Shown: positions 53,918 to 64,000 of the stretch, one piece after another
Numbering within the stretch: the first letter of the stretch is position 1
Layout of the letters: every line of letters starts with the position of its first letter
Notes under the pieces: model-generated
The model's database searches: none
Seen by the model: the letters and a program-made list of their open reading frames with translations, nothing else
What the model was told of the DNA's origin: nothing
DNA from: Nemertoderma westbladi
Lineage: Eukaryota > Xenacoelomorpha > Nemertodermatida > Nemertodermatidae
Direction: 5' to 3'
Length of the DNA stretch: 64,000 bases
Assembly: GCA_032718475.1 (NCBI GenBank)
Contig: JAUCBJ010007101.1
Coordinates: 1 to 64,000, forward strand
Made by a program: the position numbers and the translations under genes

Positions 53918-56900
53918 TCACGTTATGGAGTCCCTAGATATTTGTCGGATTAGGGAAGTGGTCGTAGGAAGAGTATCTTGCCTTCCATAGTTTCCGGACA
54001 GTTTTCGGTCTCTTTCCAGTAAACATAAACGACTAGCTGGGCGATTGAGTGGTTGTGTTAGTTTCTCCGCTCCCTTGGCCTGTCTATTCTCCGCCGTGGT
54101 AAGATGAGGAGGCCATTCTTCTTCTTCTTTACTTAAGAAGTCGGATCCACCTAACCAGCCTGGAGTATCTATCAGTTCTTGAGGAGTTGCTCCTCTGGAA
54201 GCGATGTCGGCTGGATTAATCGTCCCAAGGCAATGTCTCCATTGATCTACATTGGAGTTAATATCGTCATTATCTGAGGAGTATGGTGTTCCCTCAGTTG
54301 GGTCGTCCACCTCACTGCTCTCCACTTCCCATTCCTTTACTTGGTATACCTGTTGTTGAGGTAATCTCTCTTTGAGAGTTCTACGGGAAGGGCCAGTGAA
54401 GTACCAACCTACTCTAGTTCTTACCGCATAAGTTTGTAATGGCTGCGGTTGAGCAGGCCGTTTCTCCAATGTCTCGAGCGCCTCATGCGCGTTTTGGCCG
54501 ATGAGGATTTGCACTCCAGGATAATCGGTTTGGAATCGAGGTATCTCAAGATGTTGGATGCACTCGTCCTCGTCCCAGTTATAAGGTTCTGCTTGAGTAG
54601 TAGCAAAGTTCTTTATAGCCACCATTTTTACTGACCTTATACCTTGTGTTCCTAACTTATCCTGGGGGGTGGACAACACACCTACATAGTAATCTGCCGT
54701 TAGGGTAGATTTCCAAACCTGCATAATTCCTGACATATTCAATTTAGTCCGGAACTTGGGTTGTCCAGCAAAGATATCTTCGGCTAGTTCTTGATCGATG
54801 AATGTTCCTGTGCTGCCAGAGTCAAGGAGGGCGTTCACTATGTAGCTTTTGTTAAGACCGTGAACTCTTACTTGAACTACAGGAAATTCTCTGATTCCTA
54901 CGTTGGAAGCTGGAGCTTTCCAAGATGGTTGTTTGGCGAAAGTAGTTGGGGGAAACTCATCGTTGATGTCCTTTTCGTAAGTAAGTGCTCGATACACTGC
55001 GGTATTGATTAGATAACAGGATTCGTTGGCGTCGGAGAATTCGTCAGTATAGAATCCTTCCATCTCAGATTCTTGATCAGTGTCGTTTACATCACTGAAT
55101 TGGACATGTAGTTCGGGCTCACTTACCTGACTCAGTTTGTCTCGTTCGAACTCACTGTGTAACAAGATGTGATGTTTCGCGCCACACTTTGCACACTTTA
55201 TGTCGGAGTAACAGGTTCGCCGTTGGTGTCCTGATCTGAGGCAATTATAGCATAACCGCTTATTCCACAGGACTGTACGTCTGTCTACAAGGGATTTCTT
55301 TAGAAATTCAGCACACGCACTCAAACGGTGGGGCCCGTCGCACAGCGCACATTTTGGTTTGATGTTACTCACCTTAACTTGGTTAACGTTATGCACTCTC
55401 GTTCTTTCTTCGGGCTTTCTTCCGTGAATTCTCTTAGGAGACGTAGGAGGAGTTGTTGTTACCTGTTCTCTCCTGTCACTGGTTCGAGACTTGTATTTAC
55501 TTACGTCTTTATAGGTCTTGTTATCATAGTAAGATTTTGCTGTGTCTTTCCCGCTGTCCTCTTCTTGAGAAGCTTGGCTTTCGCCGTCGTCAGTATAACA
55601 CACTGGTATTATCCTTCTCCTAGAAACGGGTTTCTCACTTACCTTATTTTCCGATGTTTTCTCTCTGGACTGCCTTATGAGTTGTAATTTTACTTCACTA
55701 TCTAAGAAGGACATGAGATCAGCCATGGTAGGACTTCGTCGTTGTTGTTCATTCATGTACAACACTTTCTTGTCCCAGCGTGTACATACTCCACCCTTTG
55801 GTAAAGTAGAGACTACGGCTCCAATAACCATGGAACTCTGATATTCATGCGACTTACCTAACCAGTCCAGTTGTCTACAGATTTCCTGATTTTCATCAGA
55901 AAACTCTATAATCCCGCTACTAAGGAAGTGTCGAGGGGCTACTAATTTTGCATACAAATACTTAGCTATGTTATCCTTGTTACCATACCTGATGTTTAAT
56001 GTATCCCAAACTTGTCTTAATCCTTCTGGATGTCCAATAAACTTTAACGCCATTAACTTGGGAGGTCCTTCCAAGCACTTGCTGAGGAACCTAAGTTTCT
56101 CTTCGTTAGATAGCACAGAGTTCTGTATGCTGTCTTTGTAATATTCGTTGAAAGGTAACCATTTCATCTCATCTCCATTGAATTTGACGATCTCTCCCAC
56201 TTTGACCGCTTGGCGGGCTTCTGTTCTAGCCATCTGACGCGTAAAGCTTTCTTGGGCCATCGTGTTATTTAATATCGAATTATCGGTATATAAAATTCTC
56301 GGATCATTATCAGGTCTATAGGGAATATCATTAATAACAGGTCTATAATCACCCTTAATAGGGTTTGCTATAGGAGTTTCAACTTCACTAGCAGTATATA
56401 TGCGTGTAGGCTCCACACCTTGCGCATGTATTACTTCAGACCTAACAGGTTGACACAATGTTACAGGGGGTATTGGTATGCCCTTTTGTATATTGACTAA
56501 TTTGTCGCGTTCTAGCGCGATACTTTGCTGCACTTCTTGCAACTCTGCTCTACCTTCCCTCACTGTTCCCTTAAGTTGGTGGACAGTCTCCTGCATCTGT
56601 CCTAGCAGGAGATTCATCCCCCGCCGTCCCTCTTCCACCCACTCAACCGCCGAAGCGGGAGTCGCCAACATAGTAGCGGGCTGACGCGGGACGACGGGAG
56701 ACAAATTTTTGATTTCTCTCTCTGCTATCTGGACAGGGATATTCTCTTGGACTGTTCTACCGGGTACAGGCAGTGTAGTACTATGTAAAGGGAATTTAGA
56801 GTTAAGCTCTGGAAGTACAGGGGTCTCTAACACAGAAGTGACTTTGGGAACGACAGGCCTAATTATTTCAGGCTCATCAACTATTGTAGGGAGTCTTTTG

Positions 56901-57964
56901 ACCTTAATACTTTGGGCTGTAGGTTCTATACTACTCAAGTCTGTGCTAGCTAGCTGTCTTCTAACAGCTGGGGGCAAATCAGGCAATTTGCGACGGTAAG
57001 ATGTTTTTCTACGCCTACTTAGATGAGATCTATTTCCTCCGCCTTCAGGATCGGTGGTCTCGCCTTCCTCCGAGGATGTGTATCCCTGGCGCTTGGGAGT
57101 AGATTTTCTCATCATCTGCATTTGTTTAGCAGTAAACTGTTTATTTATACTGTCTTGCGTCTCTTGCAGATTTTCCAACTCCAGTTGGATAGTCTCCTCA
57201 GAAGCTCTCCGTTCTGCTTCTGCCACCTTTCTTTCGGCTTCTGCTTCTGCTTCTGCTGCCTTTACTGCTGCTGCCTTTCGGTTCTCTATCTGTTTTTTCT
57301 TTATTTGTTCTTCTTGGACTCTAACGAGGCGGAGTTTTTCATCAAATTTAGCTTGTTCTGCAGCTAACATTTCCGCATCGATTGCGTCCAACACAAGCTT
57401 GGTTCTTTCACTATTAGGGCGAAGTCCAGACAGTCGTCTCCTCAACTCTTCGTCTCCTATGAATCGCTGATAGTCTGACAGATAGATGTCAATGGCGTCT
57501 CTAGTTCGCGGCTTCTCTGCTGTTAATTCGCTTTCCACTTCGCTTTCCACTTGAGAAGAAGTGGCGTCGGTTGATTCTTCATAGGTTGGCCGTTCATCAT
57601 AAACCGTATCCACCATCTTCGCTCCGCGTTCGGGCGTCCGCTCAGCAGTATCCGAACTACTGGAGCTATCGGGCCGCTGAGAACTAGGTTCTAGGCTAGG
57701 ATGTTGCTGCTGTTTGACAGCGGCTTCTTGATCCCGCTTGACTTGGGCCCGAGTACCGATGATAGACCTATGTTGTTCTACCAGCCTAGGGTCTGACACT
57801 ACTACTGTAGGGATGGCCTTTTTTACAATAGTAGGTGACTTAGACTTGGATCTAGGATGTTCTATACTTGGATCTGGGTCACTGATCTTTTTAAGGCACT
57901 GTCTAACAGTCATTCTAACACTTTCTAAGAGACTATCCGACAGTGATTGGGTTGTGTCTGACAT
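53918..57964 (-). CDS. Element B Gag-protease polyprotein with in-frame loss of RT and integrase
   Basis: 1,348 codons, uninterrupted. Residues about 1-160: Ser/Pro-rich. About 195-285: long charged coiled coil (EEQIKKKQIENRKAAAVKAA). About 440-495: second helical stretch. About 585-765: DUF1759-type BEL/Pao Gag. About 872-935: three zinc knuckles. About 1,045-1,160: DUF1758-type aspartic protease with ALLDSGSTGTFID. At about residue 1,236 the frame passes straight from an acidic linker into DQWRHCLGTINPADIASRG, the end of RNase H, and at about 1,303 into the integrase tail (LNRPASRLCLLE). BEL/Pao polyproteins normally carry RT, RNase H and integrase between these points. Compared with element A it lacks about 100 further residues near the C-terminus but keeps the full N-terminus. 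It can supply Gag and protease but needs polymerase and integrase in trans. Confidence 0.94.
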   Translation of the reverse strand: MSDTTQSLSDSLLESVRMTVRQCLKKISDPDPSIEHPRSKSKSPTIVKKAIPTVVVSDPRLVEQHRSIIGTRAQVKRDQEAAVKQQQHPSLEPSSQRPDSSSSSDTAERTPERGAKMVDTVYDERPTYEESTDATSSQVESEVESELTAEKPRTRDAIDIYLSDYQRFIGDEELRRRLSGLRPNSERTKLVLDAIDAEMLAAEQAKFDEKLRLVRVQEEQIKKKQIENRKAAAVKAAEAEAEAERKVAEAERRASEETIQLELENLQETQDSINKQFTAKQMQMMRKSTPKRQGYTSSEEGETTDPEGGGNRSHLSRRRKTSYRRKLPDLPPAVRRQLASTDLSSIEPTAQSIKVKRLPTIVDEPEIIRPVVPKVTSVLETPVLPELNSKFPLHSTTLPVPGRTVQENIPVQIAEREIKNLSPVVPRQPATMLATPASAVEWVEEGRRGMNLLLGQMQETVHQLKGTVREGRAELQEVQQSIALERDKLVNIQKGIPIPPVTLCQPVRSEVIHAQGVEPTRIYTASEVETPIANPIKGDYRPVINDIPYRPDNDPRILYTDNSILNNTMAQESFTRQMARTEARQAVKVGEIVKFNGDEMKWLPFNEYYKDSIQNSVLSNEEKLRFLSKCLEGPPKLMALKFIGHPEGLRQVWDTLNIRYGNKDNIAKYLYAKLVAPRHFLSSGIIEFSDENQEICRQLDWLGKSHEYQSSMVIGAVVSTLPKGGVCTRWDKKVLYMNEQQRRSPTMADLMSFLDSEVKLQLIRQSREKTSENKVSEKPVSRRRIIPVCYTDDGESQASQEEDSGKDTAKSYYDNKTYKDVSKYKSRTSDRREQVTTTPPTSPKRIHGRKPEERTRVHNVNQVKVSNIKPKCALCDGPHRLSACAEFLKKSLVDRRTVLWNKRLCYNCLRSGHQRRTCYSDIKCAKCGAKHHILLHSEFERDKLSQVSEPELHVQFSDVNDTDQESEMEGFYTDEFSDANESCYLINTAVYRALTYEKDINDEFPPTTFAKQPSWKAPASNVGIREFPVVQVRVHGLNKSYIVNALLDSGSTGTFIDQELAEDIFAGQPKFRTKLNMSGIMQVWKSTLTADYYVGVLSTPQDKLGTQGIRSVKMVAIKNFATTQAEPYNWDEDECIQHLEIPRFQTDYPGVQILIGQNAHEALETLEKRPAQPQPLQTYAVRTRVGWYFTGPSRRTLKERLPQQQVYQVKEWEVESSEVDDPTEGTPYSSDNDDINSNVDQWRHCLGTINPADIASRGATPQELIDTPGWLGGSDFLSKEEEEWPPHLTTAENRQAKGAEKLTQPLNRPASRLCLLERDRKLSGNYGRQDTLPTTTSLIRQISRDSIT

Positions 57965-60151
57965 GTTTGTTTACACAGTTGAATGCCTACGGCTATAAAT
58001 ACAGTTAAAGCAAGTCTAGCAATTCAGTATCACTGTTAGCCTAGTACCGGTAATTACAGTATTAGAATACCGGTATATACTTATAGTATGTATAAGTATT
58101 GTAAACTAGTTTTGTCACAGAGTACCGGTATATAAATTTAGCACAAATATATATAAATATATAATAGGCCTATCGTGAATACCGGTATGCAGCTTACACT
58201 TATAGTATATCAGTATAATTTTGGACTAGAATTAATTACAGAGTACCGGTATGATTTCAGCTCAAATTTATAGAAATAAATCTAATAAGCCTATGGTAAA
58301 TACCGGTATGTCAATTATTTTAGAATAATTGAATTTCTGAATATTTTAGGGTTACTTGGTTACTTTAACTTACTTTATTACCGTTATTTAAGCAGTAGTC
58401 CAACTGATATGGAGACCTAGTTGTTGTATGGCAGGCCTACTATTTATAAATCGTTTGAGTTGATTTATAATAGATATATACCCGTTTAAAATGGGTTTGT
58501 CAATACTTGAAATAAATGTTATTATTTCTGGGGGTTCACTACACAGAAGCTGTGCGCTCTCAGTGAAGTGCTATTTATTTGACACTAAAACTGATAATTC
58601 TAATTTACCTAAGTTACTTAATACTACAAATTACTTACGATACGGGTGAGATTAAATCTCTAATTAACCACAACAAAAAATATTACGTACGAATTTTTAG
58701 GGTAATTTTACAGGAAGTCTACAAACCAGCCTAACAAAGGGTTAGATTTCTGGTTATTACAACGGACAGGGTACTACGGTATTTGAAAATAATAAGTAGT
58801 AGTAAATATATTGCACTGTCCAGATAGGAAAATACCACCGCCTGACGACCTATAACCGTATCGCTATAGGTACTACGTTATGTATCACGGATTGTTCCTA
58901 CCTAGAAGTTAATTACCGCGGACTACCAGATCCAGCGTGCCTATTAACCACTTTACAACACAAATATACTGCCTACACACTAATTACTTCGGAAAGCACT
59001 GTACACTAAACCCTAAATTAGGTACAAGTATTGGTATAACAAATAATCAGCAGTTAAATATACTTGAACAGTTAAAAGAACCACGGCATCTGCTGGAGTG
59101 ACCGAAGCACAAAGTCACCAGTCTTTACCTACGCCAAGCAGCCCGTGTAGTACCGGGGTTAATTTAACTATAACGGTATGTGTAACAAACACAATTACTG
59201 TAGGAATAAACTTGGGGACATGAATGTTGCGAATAATCGCATAAACTCTGAATAATAAATATTACGCTACCCGTACAGAATACTCAAACAAATACAAACC
59301 AAAACGCTGGCAGACTACCACCAAGCCTAAATAAACTACCGTACGTGTAGATTCTGAAATAGTTAGTTAGTATGCGTTCTAACACGGTAGTACGACTTAT
59401 TCTTTAAGAGGGGATTGACCTTACCGCTATGGCTGCCCCAACTTACTAACGGAGCTTTATCAGACAAACTCTACACACGCAGCAATCTCTTCAGGCCTAA
59501 TAATAGCTAGACAACAATCCAGCCTACAAAATATCTGAGTAATAACTATTACGGTACCCGAACAGACCACACAAACAAACACAGGCCAAAACACTGGCAG
59601 AATACTGTCAAGCCTAAATAAACTACAGTATGTGCAGATTCCAAAACGGTTAGTTAGTATGCGTTCTAACACGGTAGTACGACTTATTCTTTAAGAGGGG
59701 ATTGACCTTACAGCGATGGCTGCCCCAACTTACTAACTGGCACTCTATCGGACAAACTCTACACACGCCGTAATCTCTCCAAACCCAACAACAATCTAAC
59801 AACAGTCTGGCCTACAATTATCTGAACAATCTGAGCAGACTTACACGTCTTCAGCTCAATATTAACTTACTAGGAAATAAAACTGACAGAAATAAGTAAA
59901 CTATACAAAAGAATGAGGGGTGATCAATCCCTATTCCTCTGGTAGCCTACAATATACTATAGATCACAATCGAAATAATACTAATGTACTTATACTGGAA
60001 GTACCGGTTAGGACAGTTGGGCCTACAGACCTACAGAAGTACCGGTTCTGGCAGTTGGGCCTACTGACCTACAGAAGTACCGGTTCAGGTTTACCGGTTG
60101 ACCAGTACTTTCAACTTTATTGCTTACTGCAATAAAGTCAATGACTGTTAT
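57965..60151 (-). other. Element B 5' leader with tandem repeats
   Basis: About 2.2 kb, colinear with the element A leader: TACCGGTA-containing units (about 58,030-58,320), a ~288-bp tandem pair (about 59,250-59,825), two ~41-bp repeats (about 59,998-60,080) and the conserved hairpin. No long ORF. Confidence 0.75.
60115..60137. promoter_or_regulatory. Conserved hairpin next to the 5' LTR (element B)
   Basis: Identical to 47,324-47,346: CTTTATTGC-TTACT-GCAATAAAG, 14 bases from the LTR. Confidence 0.55.
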
Positions 60152-61432
60152 TGTACGCGCTTTTGAAGACCTTTAGCAGTTTAACCTGCCAAAATTTATA
60201 TGTCTTTTGATTTATAAATATACTTTAGAAGATGACAAATATTTAATACCAATAAACACAACATTAGCAGAAGCCAGCCTAGTGCGCGTCCATTCACCCG
60301 CTGGATAATCCCGGGAGGCTGGATTCTGTCGGCTTAGATTATTATTGCAGTGAAGCTTACGGTATTGTATTATTCGATTGATCGTTAATAATTAATTTCT
60401 GACTAATATTATTCACTTTCGGGAAATATTAACAGTTCCTTTTAGGACGTGGCGCTCTATCTAAGTAAACAGAGATATGACTTATACTAATCACAACGGT
60501 AAGTCGGTAAGGCTTATGATTCACGTATGAGGCGCATTCTTTAGGAAATGCTTAGTTATCAGCCACAATCATGCACACTACCGGTAACGCACAATACTGC
60601 TCACTAATTTGCCGACCGTCAATGAATTTTATCATATATAAAGAGAATAGCAACGGACTCATGTAGGGCTTATCAAATAGCATTAAATTCAATACACACC
60701 ACAATAATATAAGTCGCAATCGCTATATATATAACCCGCCTCTCTAACCTGTAGTGTATCAAGAAAATTGGGAAATTTGGGTTCTTTATAAATGTTCTCC
60801 AAATAATATTCAATCCACTGATATAAGATATGACAACAGTAAAAACATTAAGACGGTAGGTTAAGATATGATATGAACAGATATGTACAGCGATATGCAC
60901 TGATATGGACCGATATGTGAGTTGTTATGAACCGTAAGACTGATAACAGTCATACGCTCTATAATCTTAAGCCTACTAATGTTTCTTGCTAGAGCCGTTG
61001 TTTCTGGCTTAGACAGCAATAACAACAAAGTATCAGTAAAAAACTGTAAGACTGAACACTCTCCCTATGATCGACCGAAAAGCTACACGTCGACAGGAAA
61101 AATCGCTCTGATTGGCTCAAGCCAAACAAAGAACCATGCGTCCAATGGCTGTTTCCATGTCAGCAACCAGCTGTTAGATGTCGTAATATGAATCATCACG
61201 GCTAAGCTATGAAAGGTATTTTTCGCATTGCAGGTTTTTTGCCTTACCATGTCCGCTAAAACACGTATATAGCAGAATGACTTTTATGTCCGTTAAAACA
61301 CCTGTAACGGTACCTTGCGGGCGAGGGGAATATATATACAGTTAGAGAACCTTTTTTAGAGTATTCCAGCGCCTGGGGGGAAACTGGATTGCGAAGCAAA
61401 AGGGCCAGTTATATCCCACAGAAGCTTTTACA
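60152..61432 (-). repeat. Element B 5' LTR
   Basis: 1,281 bp, one base longer than its partner at 49,518-50,797. It is followed by the ATCCC duplication and lies about 95 bp beyond the poly(A) signal of the OSTM1-like gene. Confidence 0.95.
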
Positions 61433-61526
61433 ATCCCACACTTAAAATGAAAATCATCACATCCATCACTGATCACTCTTATTTGTTTCGGCAATTAATA
61501 ATAGTATTGGTACGGTGTTAATATGT

Positions 61527-61532
61527 TTTATT
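61527..61532 (-). terminator. Poly(A) signal of the OSTM1-like gene
   Basis: AATAAA on the minus strand, a few bases after the stop codon at 61,537. It is the nearest such hexamer downstream. Confidence 0.55.
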
Positions 61533-61536
61533 ATTA

Positions 61537-62310
61537 TTAAGTTCCCATTTGTTGGCTCTGTAGTGTATCGTTCATATGACTATCAGTGCTACTAGCTAAT
61601 GGACTGTAACTATTAACGTTCCGTTGTGATTTAATCCAACTGGCTTTACTACGGAACATCGCCAAACGGAACCACGGAATATTCCGTCTGTCAGACCCCC
61701 AGGATGGGGAAAGGGACACCATATCGGACAGACTGAAACCGGTCGAATGGAGATACATCACCGGGTAGAAAATCAACGGCGTAACCAGGACAACCGCCAG
61801 TGTGAGTATTACCCACGGGTCGTATTTCTTTATCGCTTTGCAACGGTACTCTATGGACCACAACAATCTTGTGTGATTCATCGCGTCAAAAACATCGAAA
61901 CAAACATTTCTTTCGCCACCATCCATCTCCGAACTATTCTTGTAACGTCTGTTTGAATCTTTATAAAGCGTTTCGCATGCTTCACAAACTGTGCAGTTAA
62001 CTCCAGCGATGCACATGTTGATAGGGTTGACTTCCTTGTGGTCCTCAAAACAACTTTTGACGATTTCAACATCTTTAATGAAGTCCAGGGTTGTCTTGGT
62101 AATTGCGTGGTGGACAGTCCCATTGATAGTGACATTACGGAAACACGCGTCGCAATGCGATTCGTACCAAAGTTTCTTTACGAATGTAAAGGATAAACGT
62201 ATTGGGTTTGAGACTGGCGTCGTTGATTATTTTGTTACAAACTGGATTCCTTTGGATGGATTTGTAAACGTCTACGAACCCTTCGAACGCATAGTGTTGC
62301 ACTGAGGTGC
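61537..62310 (-). CDS. OSTM1: OSTM1-like transmembrane protein, 3' part of the gene, with an apparent frameshift
   Basis: OSTM1 is a heavily glycosylated single-pass lysosomal protein, the partner of the chloride/proton exchanger CLC-7. Here the minus strand shows its C-terminal half: KKLWYESHCDACF, CTVCEACETLY, then VCFDVFDAMNHTRLLW, one membrane segment (WVILTLAVVLVTPLIFYPVM) and a short cytosolic tail ending at 61,537. NVT, NGT, NCT, NSS and NHT sites fit the glycosylated lumenal domain. The frame from Met 62,016 is open upstream to TAA at 62,227-62,229. The preceding homologous piece (YAFEGFVDVYKS, CNKIINDASL) lies in another frame up to about 62,308, where CTCAG could be a splice acceptor. 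The one-step frame change near 62,200 means a sequencing error or a damaged gene. Earlier exons are not in the window. Confidence 0.75.
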
Positions 62311-62339
62311 ACACTAACATTTCCTGTTCTTATTTCTCC

Positions 62340-64000
62340 TAAGTAGGAAAACAGCCAATGAGGTACAAGCAGTGAGAAAGAGGGTATATTAAGCGTTCAT
62401 TTGATTGGTCACTTGACATATTTAGTCCAGCTGGTAACTCAATGATGTAATTTAAATATTGTATATCCATAATTGTAAATTTCTTGAATTTCAACAAATT
62501 TAGCTTCCGGTAGAAAGTTACATAGACAGTCTGGAGGTCTGAAAAAATTCATAATAATAATAAAATATGTATTTGTTCATAAAATAACATTAACTTTCCA
62601 TATAATATCTGTTAGGGGCGCGCAGACCTGAAAAACTGACCGTTGCACAAATGCAACATCATGCAGGAAGGTACAAAATTTGTTCGGCTGATTGTTCAGA
62701 AATTTAGGTTGATTTTATACATTTATGTTAATTATTGAGTTAATTTGGGTGTCTATTACATGGCTTCCTCGAAATTGACTTCAATTTCATTAGGTCATTA
62801 GGGGGGGGGGGGGGTGGGGAATGTGCGGGTCGCGCTACTTCAATAATTTTTTGCAAAATTTTTTTTTTATTTCATCTAGAGCAGAATTTTATCAAGATTC
62901 CAAATTTGAAATCCGACTAGCAAGATCTGTCTCACTTCTCGAGATATGGTTTCCTGTCCATTTTACTGTCGGTTTTGTCCGTCAGTTCAAAGTCTGTCGG
63001 TCAATACAAATCAGACTATCTTTCTAAAAATTCCCTGAAAGGGTTTTCGTGGTCGGTAACTTAATTTATTATGTCATAAATCAAATTTGGCCTTGTCGGT
63101 TCTGTCTGTATGCCTGTCAAAATATAACCGACAGTCTGACAACCAAACAGACAATTTGGAAGTCATAAAATGTTAAGATTGACACTAGAAATGAATTCTG
63201 CGACCAAGAAAACCCCTATAGCTAAACTTTTAGCTAAATGGTGTGCCTTATATATTTGACAGACAGATAGTCGGATAGTCTGATAGACCGACAGACAGAC
63301 ACACACTAGATTTCATTAAAAGTGAAAACTGACCTCAGAAATGAAATCAGCGACCAGGAAAACCCCATAGCAAAATTCTTAGCATGGTTTTGTGCTTTCT
63401 TGTTACTAGATATATATTGACAGACATTCACACATATTATGATAATTAAAACTTACTAACGAAATAAGACAATAATAAGACAATAATAGGAAGAAAGCTA
63501 GTGGGGGGAAGGGGTGTAGTTACCTACTGCAAAGTAAAGAAGTGACACTGAAAATAGTGAAAGATAAGAAGTGGTACTTGAAAAATAAAAACGGTTTCTT
63601 AGATTTACAAAAAAAATAGAAAACATTTAGAACCCTTATAAATCGTATAACGCGGGAAACAATATGTCACACAACAATTACTATTGGATATATTTTCAAA
63701 ATTTTGTGCCGGGCACCAAATTTTACACCCACCGCCAAAATATGCGATTTTGAAAGGTCTAGTGACCCCAAGATGTCACAATAAATTTATCTATTGGAAG
63801 TATTTTCAAAAATTGGAGCTGGCACCTAATTTTGCACCCACCACCGAAATATACAATTTTGAGATGTCTAGTGTCATTTTTATTAATTGCATTACTTTCA
63901 GAATCGCCATAAACCAGTATAACGCAATATGTTAAACAATATAAAAATAAATAAAAATAAACAAAAAAAACATTAAAAAAAATTATTATACTTTGAAAAA
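62340..64000. other. Intergenic/intronic sequence with local duplications
   Basis: No exon recognised. Two pairs of diverged direct repeats: 63,189-63,245 with 63,338-63,395 (GCGACCA[AG]GAAAACCCC) and 63,686-63,767 with 63,796-63,876 (CACCCACC[GA]CC[AG]AAATAT). Also a poly-G run at about 62,802-62,815 and GACAGACAGATAG-type microsatellite near 63,257-63,300. If the OSTM1-like gene is intact, this is its intron. Confidence 0.5.

Larger units (their letters stand above)
49513..61437 (-). mobile_element. Element B: complete non-autonomous BEL/Pao LTR element with ATCCC target duplication
   Basis: The element body is 49,518-61,432 (11,915 bp), minus strand. LTRs are 1,280 and 1,281 bp, TG...CA; direct repeats ATCCC lie at 49,513-49,517 and 61,433-61,437. 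About four differences between the LTRs are visible by eye. Same layout as element A, but with the full Gag N-terminus and a nearly complete extra ORF. Confidence 0.95.

Noticed and set aside
62802-62820. Quadruplex-forming G-runs here and at 8,936 and 34,937
   Set aside because: Simple homopolymer runs; nothing in the sequence ties them to a function.

Overview
The window looks like a stretch of a eukaryotic, probably marine invertebrate, nuclear genome. About a quarter of it is minisatellite arrays. It holds BEL/Pao LTR retrotransposons, a nested cut-and-paste DNA transposon, and a tRNA-derived SINE whose central block (a run reading GGGGTCGATAAAATGAGTACC on the minus strand, with one base changed, is familiar from cephalopod and other spiralian SINEs) points to a lophotrochozoan. 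There are no bacterial-style operons. Only two ordinary host genes are recognisable: a single-exon rhodopsin-like GPCR (11,448-12,371, minus) and the 3' part of an OSTM1-like gene (61,537 to about 62,310, minus).

Layout. 1-1,671: 45-bp minisatellite array running into a small ORF. 2,689-7,700: decayed BEL/Pao pol (minus), split by an 1,865-bp DNA transposon with TIRs and a 6-bp target-site duplication. 8,940-10,585: G-rich and 68-bp tandem arrays. 11,170-12,371: SINE and GPCR. 13,131-19,060: 31/30-bp array of roughly 190 units with a 2,087-bp higher-order duplication. 20,681-25,616: a second, inverted and much larger 45-bp array. 25,720-28,970: two (or three) retroelement-like ORFs, one with three zinc knuckles. 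30,481-33,569: 29-bp array with an 841-bp higher-order duplication. 33,911-34,268: 36-bp array.

37,100-48,589 and 49,518-61,432 are two complete BEL/Pao-type elements, same orientation (minus), 928 bp apart. Each has near-identical LTRs (1,227 bp; 1,280/1,281 bp) and a 5-bp target-site duplication (GATAC; ATCCC). Both keep a long Gag-protease ORF but share an in-frame loss of reverse transcriptase and most of the integrase, so they are non-autonomous yet recently moved. Element B also carries, where an env-like gene would sit, a reading frame with an acidic N-terminal part and a zinc-knuckle part, separated by one in-frame TGA.

The most interesting result is that this extra frame is homologous by eye to the free-standing 575-aa zinc-knuckle ORF at 26,931-28,658, and its N-terminal part resembles the ORF at 1,315-1,671. 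The window therefore shows three scattered members of one apparently unnamed retroelement-associated protein family. A second unusual signal is a small palindrome with core CCAAACCCGCGGGTTTGG, seen five times, three of them in frame inside ORFs, each surrounded by different but mutually complementary outer arms.
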